The position numbers were made by a program, and so were the translations under genes. 5,976 nucleotides of DNA from Nitrospina sp. (GTDB lineage: Bacteria > Nitrospinota > Nitrospinia > Nitrospinales > Nitrospinaceae): assembly GCA_004357435.1 (NCBI GenBank), contig SMVS01000053.1, positions 1-5,976 on the forward strand. Reading direction: 5' to 3'. The notes under the pieces were generated by a model, which was given only the letters and a program-made list of their open reading frames with translations, did not search any database and was not told the origin of the DNA. Shown one piece after another: positions 1 through 5,736 of this stretch. Numbering within the stretch: position 1 is the stretch's first letter; each line of letters starts with the position of its first letter.

Positions 1-159
1 CACAACACGAACACCCATCGTTTGAAAAATAATTTCGAGAAGGAATTATGATACGTCATTCGGTTCCCATACAATGCGTTCAAGAGGGGCAGGTTGATGA
101 AGAATCAAGTCTTGTTTACTCGCGGGGGTGATGTTAAAAACTATGAACTCTCCCCTAAT

Positions 160-172
160 TTATCAATGATAA
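160..172. repeat. 13-bp inverted repeat TTATCA-a-TGATAA
   Basis: Two 6-bp arms, TTATCA and TGATAA, are perfectly complementary around one central base. The site is in the non-coding region downstream of mutS, about 50 bp from a second palindrome. It has the size of a dimeric repressor site, but short AT-rich palindromes also occur by chance, and no target promoter is evident next to it. Its role is unknown. Confidence 0.3.
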
Positions 173-222
173 GCCATTTTCAATTAATAGTAAATATCTG
201 CTTTTATTGAGGTTTTGCGTCA

Positions 223-236
223 TCCAATTAATTGGA
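223..236. repeat. 14-bp perfect palindrome TCCAATTAATTGGA
   Basis: The sequence TCCAATTAATTGGA equals its own reverse complement over all 14 bases. The half-site string CAATTAAT also occurs at 181-188. It is in the non-coding region between mutS and the left edge, and no U-run follows it on either strand, so it does not look like a terminator. A regulator-binding site for a gene outside the window is possible but not demonstrable here. Confidence 0.35.
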
Positions 237-327
237 GCGGGTTTAACTCGTAAGACAACGGTTGGGGATAATCTCTGTTTTTACAATGGTATGTAACTGC
301 TATGAATTGTTGGTTGAATTGGCGCCG

Positions 328-2985
328 TCAACTTTCGAGTTTCTGAAAATGCCGAATCAATTCATACAATTTTTCCAAAGCTTGTCGGGGTGTTAAATCG
401 TCTGGGTTGATTTCTTTCAATGATTGTATAAGGGGGGAAATCGGTTCTGGAAACAATCCCAATTGAACTGAATGCGGTGGATGGGAAGAATCCTGGGACA
501 GTCCCAGCTTTGGTGTTCCCAGTTCATCGAACTCACTGTTTTCCAGGTTGAATAAAACCTCATGAGCGCGTTTCAAAACGGCTTCCGGCAGTCCTGCCAA
601 TCGAGCCACTTGGATGCCATAACTTTTATCGGCACCGCCTGGAAGAATTTTTCTCAAAAAAATAATTTCGTCATTCCATTCTTTTACCTGAACGTAATAA
701 TTTTTTATCCCTGGATATACCTGGGCCAATTCAGTCAGCTCATGATAGTGGGTGGCGAACAGGGTCTTGGCACCAATATGTCTTGGACCCTCCAGATATT
801 CGATGATGGACCAGGCGATGCTGATGCCGTCAAAAGTACTAGTACCGCGTCCAATTTCGTCCAGGATGAGTAGACTTTTTTCTGTGGCGTAATTGAGAAT
901 GTTGGCGGCTTCATTCATTTCAACCATAAATGTTGATTGACCTTTCGCGAGATGGTCTTGGGCACCCACCCGGGAAAAGATCCGGTCGACCATGCCCACC
1001 TCGGCCTCTTCCGCTGGAACAAAACTCCCGATATGCGCCATCAAGGTGATGAGCGCCACCTGGCGCAGGTAAGTGGATTTACCTGCCATGTTGGGTCCTG
1101 TTATGATTAAAATTTGATTTTCCTGGCAGTCCAATAAAGTGTCATTGGGTATGAAGGAGTGGTCAGACTCCATGTTTTCTACCAGGGGGTGTCGACCATT
1201 TTTTATGTTTAAGACATCGCTCTCGCCCAAGATCGGGCGGCAGTAGTTGTGGCGGTGCGCGACCTCGGCCAACCCGGCAAAAGCGTCGATTTCACTGATG
1301 ATGAATGCCATGCTCTGGATGCGGGTACCGTATTCAGCTACCTTGAGACGGAGATCCTGAAACAACTGCTGTTCTAATAGTTGAATTTTTTCCTCCGCGC
1401 CCATGATCTCTGATTCGTATTCTTTCAATTCTGGCGAGATGAATCGCTCTGTGTTGACCAGCGATTGTTTTCGAATGTAGTTGTCGGGAATACGGTCCAG
1501 GTTTTTTTTCGTGACTTCAATATAGTAACCGTAGATTTTGTTGTAACCGACTTTGAGTTGCGGAATATGGGTTTGCTTTCTTTCTCGGGCTTCCAGATCG
1601 GCTATTAACTGATTGCCGTTGCGGGTGATTGTTTTCAATCGGTCCAGTTCGGGGTTGCAACCGGACTGGATCAGGTTGCCGTCTCGAATTTGAAGTGGGG
1701 GTGGATCGGAGAGCGTCTTTTCAATTAATTCGAAGACCGGTTCCAAATTGTCCCAGGCCGAAATGTATTCGGTCATGTGGGGTGAAGACGCGGCGCGCAG
1801 GATGGTTTCCAAATTTGGTAATACCTGAATGGAAGTCTTGAGAGCGACCAAATCCCTCGGACTGCAGGCGGACAAGGATATGCGGCTCAAAAGACGCGCC
1901 ATGTCGGAGATGGATTTTAAAAGCTCTCTCGCTTCGTTTCTTTGCAGGAGGTTGTTTTTAAATTCCTCGATAAGTTCCTGACGTTTCACAATTTCTGGCA
2001 AACGGATCAGAGGTTTGAGAATCCAATCTTTGATTCGCCGGGCTCCCATGGGAGTGCAGGACTCGTCCAGTAATCCCAGCAGAGAATGTTTTCTCTGGCC
2101 ATCACTCGATTGGACCAGCTCCAGGCTGGCCACCGTGCTTTGGTCCAGTTGCATGAAATGATCGGAACTGATAGTGGATAGTGAATTGATATGCTGAAGG
2201 CTGGATTTCTGAGTTTCCTTGAGATAATGGATGAGAGCGCCGGCGGCGCAAATGGCCGAGGGCAGGGCCTCACAGCCGAATCCTTCCAGAGATTGGGTCT
2301 TGAAATGCTCCAGCAGAACCCGGCGAGCCTGGGTGTAGGAAAAGGTCCAGTCTTCCCTCGGTCGAAGACAATACGATTCCTGCTGAAGCAAGTTTTGACT
2401 GGTCCCATTATCCTTGAAGGCTGACTCAGGGACGATCACTTCCCGGGGCTCCAATTTGGTCAATTCATCGCTCAACAAGGCATCACAGTTATTTTGTGGT
2501 AATTCCATGACATGGAACAGCCCCGTGGAAATATCCAACGATGCGAGCCCCGAACTTTCTTTACCGAAATAAAGGGACACCAGAAAATGATGGTTTTTGG
2601 GGTCCAGAAGATTTTCATCCAGGACGGTGCCGGGTGTGATGACGCGAACCACCTCGCGTTTCACTAATCCTTTGGCTTGCCTGGGGTCTTCAACCTGTTC
2701 GCAGACAGCGATACTTTTTCCGCTTTTGATCAGCTTGGAAATATAAAGGTTGGCGGAATGATGCGGGATGCCGCACATGGGGATGGGGTTGTTTTTATTG
2801 CGCGAGGTGAGGGTGATTTCCAGAATTTTGGAGGCTACTTTGGCATCCTCCAAAAACATTTCGTAGAAATCGCCCATGCGGAAAAAAAGGATGGCGTCGG
2901 GATAATCTTTTTTGATCCGTTGATACTGTTGCATCATCGGAGTGTCGTCTTCGGTGGTGGGCCGGCCTGGGGCTGTGCGGGTCAT
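328..2985 (-). CDS. mutS: DNA mismatch repair ATPase MutS
   Basis: MutS binds base mismatches and small loops in newly replicated DNA and, with MutL, starts mismatch repair. The 885-residue protein is complete and close to the usual bacterial MutS length of about 850-890. Near the N-terminus, after TPMMQQY, it has the mismatch-reading Phe-x-Glu motif (F40, E42 in GDFYEMF). Connector, lever and clamp regions follow; YNKIYGYYIEVTK at about 481-493 lies in the core/clamp region. The ATPase domain has Walker A GPNMAGKST (630-638), the signature loop STFMVEM (684-690), Walker B LLILDEIGRGTSTFDG (705-720) and the H-loop ATHYHEL (744-750). Near the C-terminus QLGLF (841-845) resembles a beta-clamp-binding motif, followed by the short helical oligomerisation tail (DLTPRQALEKLYEL). 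The ATG at 2985 fits the family N-terminus, although no good Shine-Dalgarno precedes it. An in-frame TGA four codons upstream rules out a longer form. It lies 9 nt after the HIT gene and is probably translated by coupling. Confidence 0.98.
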   Translation of the reverse strand: MTRTAPGRPTTEDDTPMMQQYQRIKKDYPDAILFFRMGDFYEMFLEDAKVASKILEITLTSRNKNNPIPMCGIPHHSANLYISKLIKSGKSIAVCEQVEDPRQAKGLVKREVVRVITPGTVLDENLLDPKNHHFLVSLYFGKESSGLASLDISTGLFHVMELPQNNCDALLSDELTKLEPREVIVPESAFKDNGTSQNLLQQESYCLRPREDWTFSYTQARRVLLEHFKTQSLEGFGCEALPSAICAAGALIHYLKETQKSSLQHINSLSTISSDHFMQLDQSTVASLELVQSSDGQRKHSLLGLLDESCTPMGARRIKDWILKPLIRLPEIVKRQELIEEFKNNLLQRNEARELLKSISDMARLLSRISLSACSPRDLVALKTSIQVLPNLETILRAASSPHMTEYISAWDNLEPVFELIEKTLSDPPPLQIRDGNLIQSGCNPELDRLKTITRNGNQLIADLEARERKQTHIPQLKVGYNKIYGYYIEVTKKNLDRIPDNYIRKQSLVNTERFISPELKEYESEIMGAEEKIQLLEQQLFQDLRLKVAEYGTRIQSMAFIISEIDAFAGLAEVAHRHNYCRPILGESDVLNIKNGRHPLVENMESDHSFIPNDTLLDCQENQILIITGPNMAGKSTYLRQVALITLMAHIGSFVPAEEAEVGMVDRIFSRVGAQDHLAKGQSTFMVEMNEAANILNYATEKSLLILDEIGRGTSTFDGISIAWSIIEYLEGPRHIGAKTLFATHYHELTELAQVYPGIKNYYVQVKEWNDEIIFLRKILPGGADKSYGIQVARLAGLPEAVLKRAHEVLFNLENSEFDELGTPKLGLSQDSSHPPHSVQLGLFPEPISPLIQSLKEINPDDLTPRQALEKLYELIRHFQKLES

Positions 2986-2994
2986 GGTGATTGC

Positions 2995-3483
2995 TCAAAG
3001 GGTGATATTCCTGAATATTGGAACCAATCGGTTGTAGGTGGCCTCGATATGCTCCGGATGCACCTTGGTTTCTGCCAGGACCGGCATGAAGTTAGTGTCT
3101 CCGTTCCAGCGCGGAACAATGTGTCCATGGAGATGCTCTTCAAACCCGGCACCGGCGCTTTTGCCGATATTGTATCCCGTGTTGAATCCATCGGGCCGGT
3201 ATTCCTGGCGGAGGATGCCCAGCGACTTCTTCGTTAAAACGGACATCTCATGGAATTCTTCATCATTCAAAAGGGTGATACAGCCAACGTGCCGGTAAGG
3301 GCAAATCATTAAATGTCCGTTGGCATAAGGAAAAATATTTAAAATCACATAACTGTTGGGTCCGCGAAAAAGGATTTTCTTAATGGAATCGTTTTCTGCC
3401 TTGGGGGCCGTGCAGAAAACGCATTCTTTGGATTTGTCCGAAACAATATAATCCATTCTCCAAGGCGCCCATAGGCTTTCCAT
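2995..3483 (-). CDS. HIT-family nucleotide hydrolase/transferase (AP4A phosphorylase-like)
   Basis: This complete 162-residue cytoplasmic protein belongs to the histidine triad superfamily, whose members cleave or transfer nucleoside-phosphate bonds in substrates such as diadenosine polyphosphates. The signature is EEHLHGHIVPRW at 115-126, with triad histidines H117, H119 and H121; the central one of the triad is the usual nucleophile. An N-terminal LWAPWRMDYI block (4-13) and a CVFC pair (C21, C24) are typical of the subgroup that includes actinobacterial AP4A phosphorylase-like proteins; the cysteines probably bind zinc. The central NIFPYANGHLMICPYRHV block (49-66) is the other conserved part of the fold. 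The exact substrate (AP4A, AMP-linked or other) cannot be read from sequence. The ATG at 3483 is backed by a strong GAGGAGG Shine-Dalgarno 5 nt upstream. It follows ybeY by 23 nt and precedes mutS by 9 nt, so it is almost certainly cotranscribed with both. Confidence 0.92.
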   Translation of the reverse strand: MESLWAPWRMDYIVSDKSKECVFCTAPKAENDSIKKILFRGPNSYVILNIFPYANGHLMICPYRHVGCITLLNDEEFHEMSVLTKKSLGILRQEYRPDGFNTGYNIGKSAGAGFEEHLHGHIVPRWNGDTNFMPVLAETKVHPEHIEATYNRLVPIFRNITL

Positions 3484-3488
3484 GATGG

Positions 3489-3495
3489 CCTCCTC
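3489..3495 (-). promoter_or_regulatory. Strong ribosome binding site of the HIT-family gene
   Basis: On the minus strand GAGGAGG ends 5 nt before the ATG at 3483. It lies entirely in the 23-nt gap after ybeY. It is the strongest Shine-Dalgarno in the window and fixes the start of the HIT-family gene. Confidence 0.85.
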
Positions 3496-3506
3496 GTATT
3501 CACCAT

Positions 3507-3974
3507 TTAAAAGTTGCTGGTTCCGGAAGGTTGCCGTCCGGGGAAAATCAGTGTGAACAGATCGCGGGTCTGCCGTTGCATTAGGCGAGCTTCCTTGCTG
3601 GACCGCTCATGATCGAGTCCCCGCAAGTGAAGTATGCCATGGATGGCCAAAAGAGCCAACTCTTCATCCAACGTCAGCAGATGTTCTTTAGCCTGCCTGG
3701 CGGCGGTCTCCACAGAAATAACAACGTCCCCCAATAATGGAATCCCCTGCTCATCAATGGCGGAAGAGTCCTGAGGAAAAGAAAGCACATCGGTGGCACT
3801 GTCCACCTTCCGGTATTGGCTATTTAATTTCTTGATTTTACGATCACCGGTGAGCAAAACACTGAGCTCGCAAGGGTTTTGCTCCAATGCTTCTAAAATC
3901 TTCGCAAGTCGTTTTTTAAACAGCCTCGAATCAATTTTATGTTTTCTTTGTCCATTCCTGACAAGAATTCGCAT
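3507..3974 (-). CDS. ybeY: Endoribonuclease YbeY (16S rRNA maturation, zinc-dependent)
   Basis: YbeY is a single-domain metal-dependent endoribonuclease needed for 16S rRNA 3'-end maturation and ribosome quality control. The zinc site is the H-x3-H-x5-H motif HGILHLRGLDH, with H112, H116 and H122 counted from the chosen start. The upstream family block LNSQYRKVDSATDVLSFP is intact, as is LGDVVIS. I chose the ATG at 3974. It gives 155 residues beginning MRILVRNGQRKH, matching the usual YbeY beginning and length, and the histidines fall within two residues of the E. coli positions. An in-frame ATG at 4010 would add 12 residues (MFAPGGHKISRA) that do not resemble the family; neither start has a well-spaced Shine-Dalgarno. 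It lies between phoH and the HIT gene. Many bacteria have a membrane HD-hydrolase (PgpH type) gene between phoH and ybeY; here there is none. Confidence 0.95.
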   Translation of the reverse strand: MRILVRNGQRKHKIDSRLFKKRLAKILEALEQNPCELSVLLTGDRKIKKLNSQYRKVDSATDVLSFPQDSSAIDEQGIPLLGDVVISVETAARQAKEHLLTLDEELALLAIHGILHLRGLDHERSSKEARLMQRQTRDLFTLIFPGRQPSGTSNF

Positions 3975-4077
3975 GGCTCTTGAAATTTTATGCCCGCCAG
4001 GAGCAAACATTGTAAAAAACGGAGGGTTTCTGAATTGATGAATTGCTTGAGGCGAGTTCAGAGTTTTTTATGATCAG

Positions 4078-5070
4078 CTACTCGTTGGTTTGGTCATAAG
4101 CCCGGACTATTTTTTTTACCAGTTCATGCCGCACGACATCCTTTTCCTTGAATTGGATGATACGAATTCCGTCAATATTTTTTAAAATTTCCTGAGCGTG
4201 AATCAATCCGGATTTCGTATTCTTGGACAAGTCTACCTGGGTGATGTCACCGGTCACCACCATTTTGGATCGAAATCCCAAACGGGTGAGGAACATTTTC
4301 ATCTGGGGCAGTGTGGAATTTTGGGCCTCATCAAGGATGATGAAAGAATCGTTCAAGGTACGTCCACGCATGTAGGCGAGAGGAGCGATTTCTATGTGGC
4401 CGTCCTGAAGCATTTGCTGGACTTGATTGAACTCCACCATTTCGTATAGGGCATCGTAAAGCGGCATCAGGTAGGGATTGATCTTCTCGGTAATATCGCC
4501 GGGCAAAAAACCCAGTTTTTCACCCGCTTCGACCGCCGGTCGGGTGAGAATGATGCGTTTGTAATTCCGCTTCATATAAGCTTCTACCGCCATGGCTACT
4601 GCCAGATAGGTTTTACCGGTTCCTGCCGGCCCAATGGCGAGTACGATATCATTCTCACGAACTGCTTGAATCATGTCGCGCTGATTGGCGCCCTTGGGAG
4701 TGATAAATCCTTTACGCGGCGCAACGGCTATGCGTTCGGCGAAGAGCTTCACCAGATCGATTTGCGGATCCTCCGCCATCAGGCGGATAGCAAATTTGAT
4801 GTCGCCGTTGACCAGTTTGTTGCCGCTGGATAACATGCTCAGCAACTGATCGAGGAGCCGCTCCACCATTTCAATGTTGTCGGGATCGCCAATGATTTTG
4901 ATTTGGTTTTCCCGGGTGGTGATACGAACACTGAATTTCTTCTCAATGTTTTTGAGGTTTTCGTCATGAACGCCGAAGATGTCCGGAATAAACTGGTTGG
5001 TTTCGAGAAGAAGTTCTTTGGATGTAATTTGGCTCAAGAGGAGTGTTTCCTTAATGGATTGTTTGTTCAA
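4078..5070 (-). CDS. PhoH family ATPase (PhoH-like/PhoL)
   Basis: This complete protein, up to 330 residues, is a cytoplasmic P-loop NTPase of the PhoH-like family. Such proteins are linked to RNA metabolism and often encoded next to ybeY, as here; the precise biochemical job is not settled. Residues from about 28 to 85 form the small N-terminal KH-like region (FGVHDENLKNIEKKF). The ATPase core has Walker A GPAGTGKT (147-154), the conserved LTRPAVEAGEKLGFLPGD (175-192), Walker B FIILDEAQN (243-251), TGD (273-275) and the C-terminal VRHELVKKIV (313-322). No ATG occurs before residue 68. The start used here is TTG at 5068-5070, with an AGGA Shine-Dalgarno 5 nt upstream and an in-frame TAA directly before it. 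A second TTG (codon 12, 5035-5037) has AAGGA 10 nt upstream and would give 319 residues without touching the conserved part. A perfect promoter -10 box overlaps the first TTG, so the shorter form may be the main one. Confidence 0.94.
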   Translation of the reverse strand: MNKQSIKETLLLSQITSKELLLETNQFIPDIFGVHDENLKNIEKKFSVRITTRENQIKIIGDPDNIEMVERLLDQLLSMLSSGNKLVNGDIKFAIRLMAEDPQIDLVKLFAERIAVAPRKGFITPKGANQRDMIQAVRENDIVLAIGPAGTGKTYLAVAMAVEAYMKRNYKRIILTRPAVEAGEKLGFLPGDITEKINPYLMPLYDALYEMVEFNQVQQMLQDGHIEIAPLAYMRGRTLNDSFIILDEAQNSTLPQMKMFLTRLGFRSKMVVTGDITQVDLSKNTKSGLIHAQEILKNIDGIRIIQFKEKDVVRHELVKKIVRAYDQTNE

Positions 5071-5099
5071 TTATATCCTGTAAGTTTCCGCGATGTCAA
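5070..5099 (-). promoter_or_regulatory. Consensus sigma70-type promoter before/overlapping the phoH start
   Basis: On the minus strand the -35 hexamer TTGACA (5094-5099) and the -10 hexamer TATAAT (5070-5075) both match the consensus perfectly, with an 18-bp spacer. The sequence upstream of the -35 is AT-rich, like an UP element. The expected transcription start is an A near 5063, downstream of the TTG at 5068-5070. A transcript from here would lack that TTG and carry a leader of about 26 nt to the TTG at 5035-5037, which has an AAGGA Shine-Dalgarno. It would drive phoH-ybeY-HIT-mutS independently of queD-folE. The hexamer match is directly visible; activity is inferred. Confidence 0.7.
5076..5079 (-). 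promoter_or_regulatory. Ribosome binding site for the upstream TTG start of phoH
   Basis: On the minus strand AGGA stands 5 nt before the TTG at 5068-5070. It supports translation from that TTG when the transcript starts upstream, for example by read-through from folE. It lies in the spacer of the consensus promoter, so it would be missing from transcripts started there. Confidence 0.5.
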
Positions 5100-5110
5100 A
5101 ACTATGTGTT

Positions 5111-5140
5111 TCTATAACGAATTGTTAAATAATGAGTTAA
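5111..5140 (-). promoter_or_regulatory. Weaker upstream promoter-like pair for phoH
   Basis: On the minus strand TTAACT (5135-5140) and TATAGA (5111-5116) each match four of six consensus bases and are separated by 18 bp. A start near 5104 would give a transcript that includes the AGGA Shine-Dalgarno and the TTG at 5068-5070. In such an AT-rich gap, partial matches like this are common, so the call is weak. Confidence 0.25.
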
Positions 5141-5172
5141 ATCTGTATTGATGGAACCCTGGATGGGGAGAG

Positions 5173-5736
5173 TTATCTTGGGGCACGCGACGGATATTGA
5201 ATCAGGCTGAGAAATTCACTGCGTGTGCTGGGATTGGATTTGAAATAACCGAGCATGGAACTGGTGGTGGTGTAGGAGCTTTGTTTTTCCACTCCCCGCA
5301 TGGCCATGCAGAGATGGAGCGCTTCGATCACCACCGCCACTCCCTTGGGCTGGAGAATTTCGTTGATGCAATCGGCAATCTGTGTGGTCAACCGCTCCTG
5401 GACCTGCAACCGGCGGCTGAAGGCGTTGACCACACGAGGAATTTTGCTGAGCCCGATAAGTTTTCCCTGCGGTAGATAAGCGACGTGGCATTTCCCAAAA
5501 AACGGGAGCAAGTGATGCTCACACAGACTGAACATATCAATATCCTTGACGATCACCATTTCATCAGTATTGTTGTCCGTAAAAAGAGCGCCGTTGACCA
5601 GCTCATCAATGTCGATCCAATAACCCTCGGTCAAAAACTTCATGGATTTGGTCACGCGCTCAGGAGTGTCTTTCAAGCCTTCGCGGGAAGGATTTTCTCC
5701 CAGCTCGATCAGCAATTTTTCAATCAACTCTTCCAT
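5173..5736 (-). CDS. folE: GTP cyclohydrolase I (type IA, zinc-dependent)
   Basis: FolE converts GTP to 7,8-dihydroneopterin triphosphate, the entry step for folate and, through QueD, for preQ0/queuosine. The 187-residue protein is complete and of typical length for the shorter bacterial forms. The zinc ligands are present: C72 and H75 in SLCEHHLLPF (71-80) and C143 in LHLCMAMRG (140-148). H74 is also conserved, and all four sit at a constant offset of 38 from E. coli C110, H112, H113 and C181. GKLIGLSKIPRVV (91-103) and RLQVQERLT (109-117) are further family blocks. The ATG at 5736 has an AGAGGA Shine-Dalgarno 7 nt upstream. The start lies inside the end of queD (17-nt overlap), so translation is probably coupled and the two are cotranscribed. 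The zinc cysteines indicate the zinc-dependent type I enzyme, not the FolE2 family. Confidence 0.98.
   Translation of the reverse strand: MEELIEKLLIELGENPSREGLKDTPERVTKSMKFLTEGYWIDIDELVNGALFTDNNTDEMVIVKDIDMFSLCEHHLLPFFGKCHVAYLPQGKLIGLSKIPRVVNAFSRRLQVQERLTTQIADCINEILQPKGVAVVIEALHLCMAMRGVEKQSSYTTTSSMLGYFKSNPSTRSEFLSLIQYPSRAPR

Larger units (their letters stand above)
1..327. other. AT-rich intergenic region downstream of mutS, no convincing gene
   Basis: This stretch follows the mutS stop codon on the minus strand and runs to the left window edge. All frames are broken by stops within short distances, and I recognise no protein or RNA family. A GC-rich hairpin followed by a T-run, as expected of an intrinsic terminator for mutS, is not visible. 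It contains a perfect 14-bp palindrome (223-236), a 13-bp inverted repeat (160-172), a small hairpin-capable TTGAT/ATCAA pair (94-108) and a 27-codon plus-strand micro-ORF (48-131) behind a good Shine-Dalgarno sequence. A minus-strand ATG at 16-18 could begin a gene beyond the left edge, but only six codons are visible and no ribosome binding site precedes it. Confidence 0.6.

Noticed and set aside
1..18. Minus-strand gene start (ATG at 16-18) running off the left edge
   Set aside because: Only six codons are visible, there is no Shine-Dalgarno, and the promoter-like TTGTAT-18 bp-CATAAT upstream is weak. It cannot be supported from this window.
94..108. TTGAT-GAAGA-ATCAA hairpin as a terminator
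   Set aside because: The stem has 5 mostly A-T pairs, and no proper U-run follows it on either strand.
243..272. Plus-strand promoter-like pair TTAACT-18 bp-GATAAT behind mutS
   Set aside because: The -35 is only four of six, and it points into the 3' end of mutS with no plus-strand gene to drive. AT-rich DNA gives such matches often.
562..873. A 103-codon plus-strand open frame opposite the mutS ATPase domain
   Set aside because: It is antisense to one of the most conserved protein segments in the window (Walker B to C-terminus), and the composition follows from that. No independent evidence.
2677..3237. A 186-codon open frame on the plus strand opposite mutS and the HIT gene
   Set aside because: It lies antisense across two firmly identified genes, resembles no family and has no supporting start signal. 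It is a shadow of minus-strand coding bias.
4014..4069. Possible terminator or attenuator between phoH and ybeY: CTGAA/TTCAG pair and AAAAAAC/GTTTTTT arms, with a six-U run
   Set aside because: The inner stem is only 5 bp with a 22-nt loop, the outer arms are AT-only and asymmetric, and the U-run is 10 nt from the stem. This is too weak for an intrinsic terminator.
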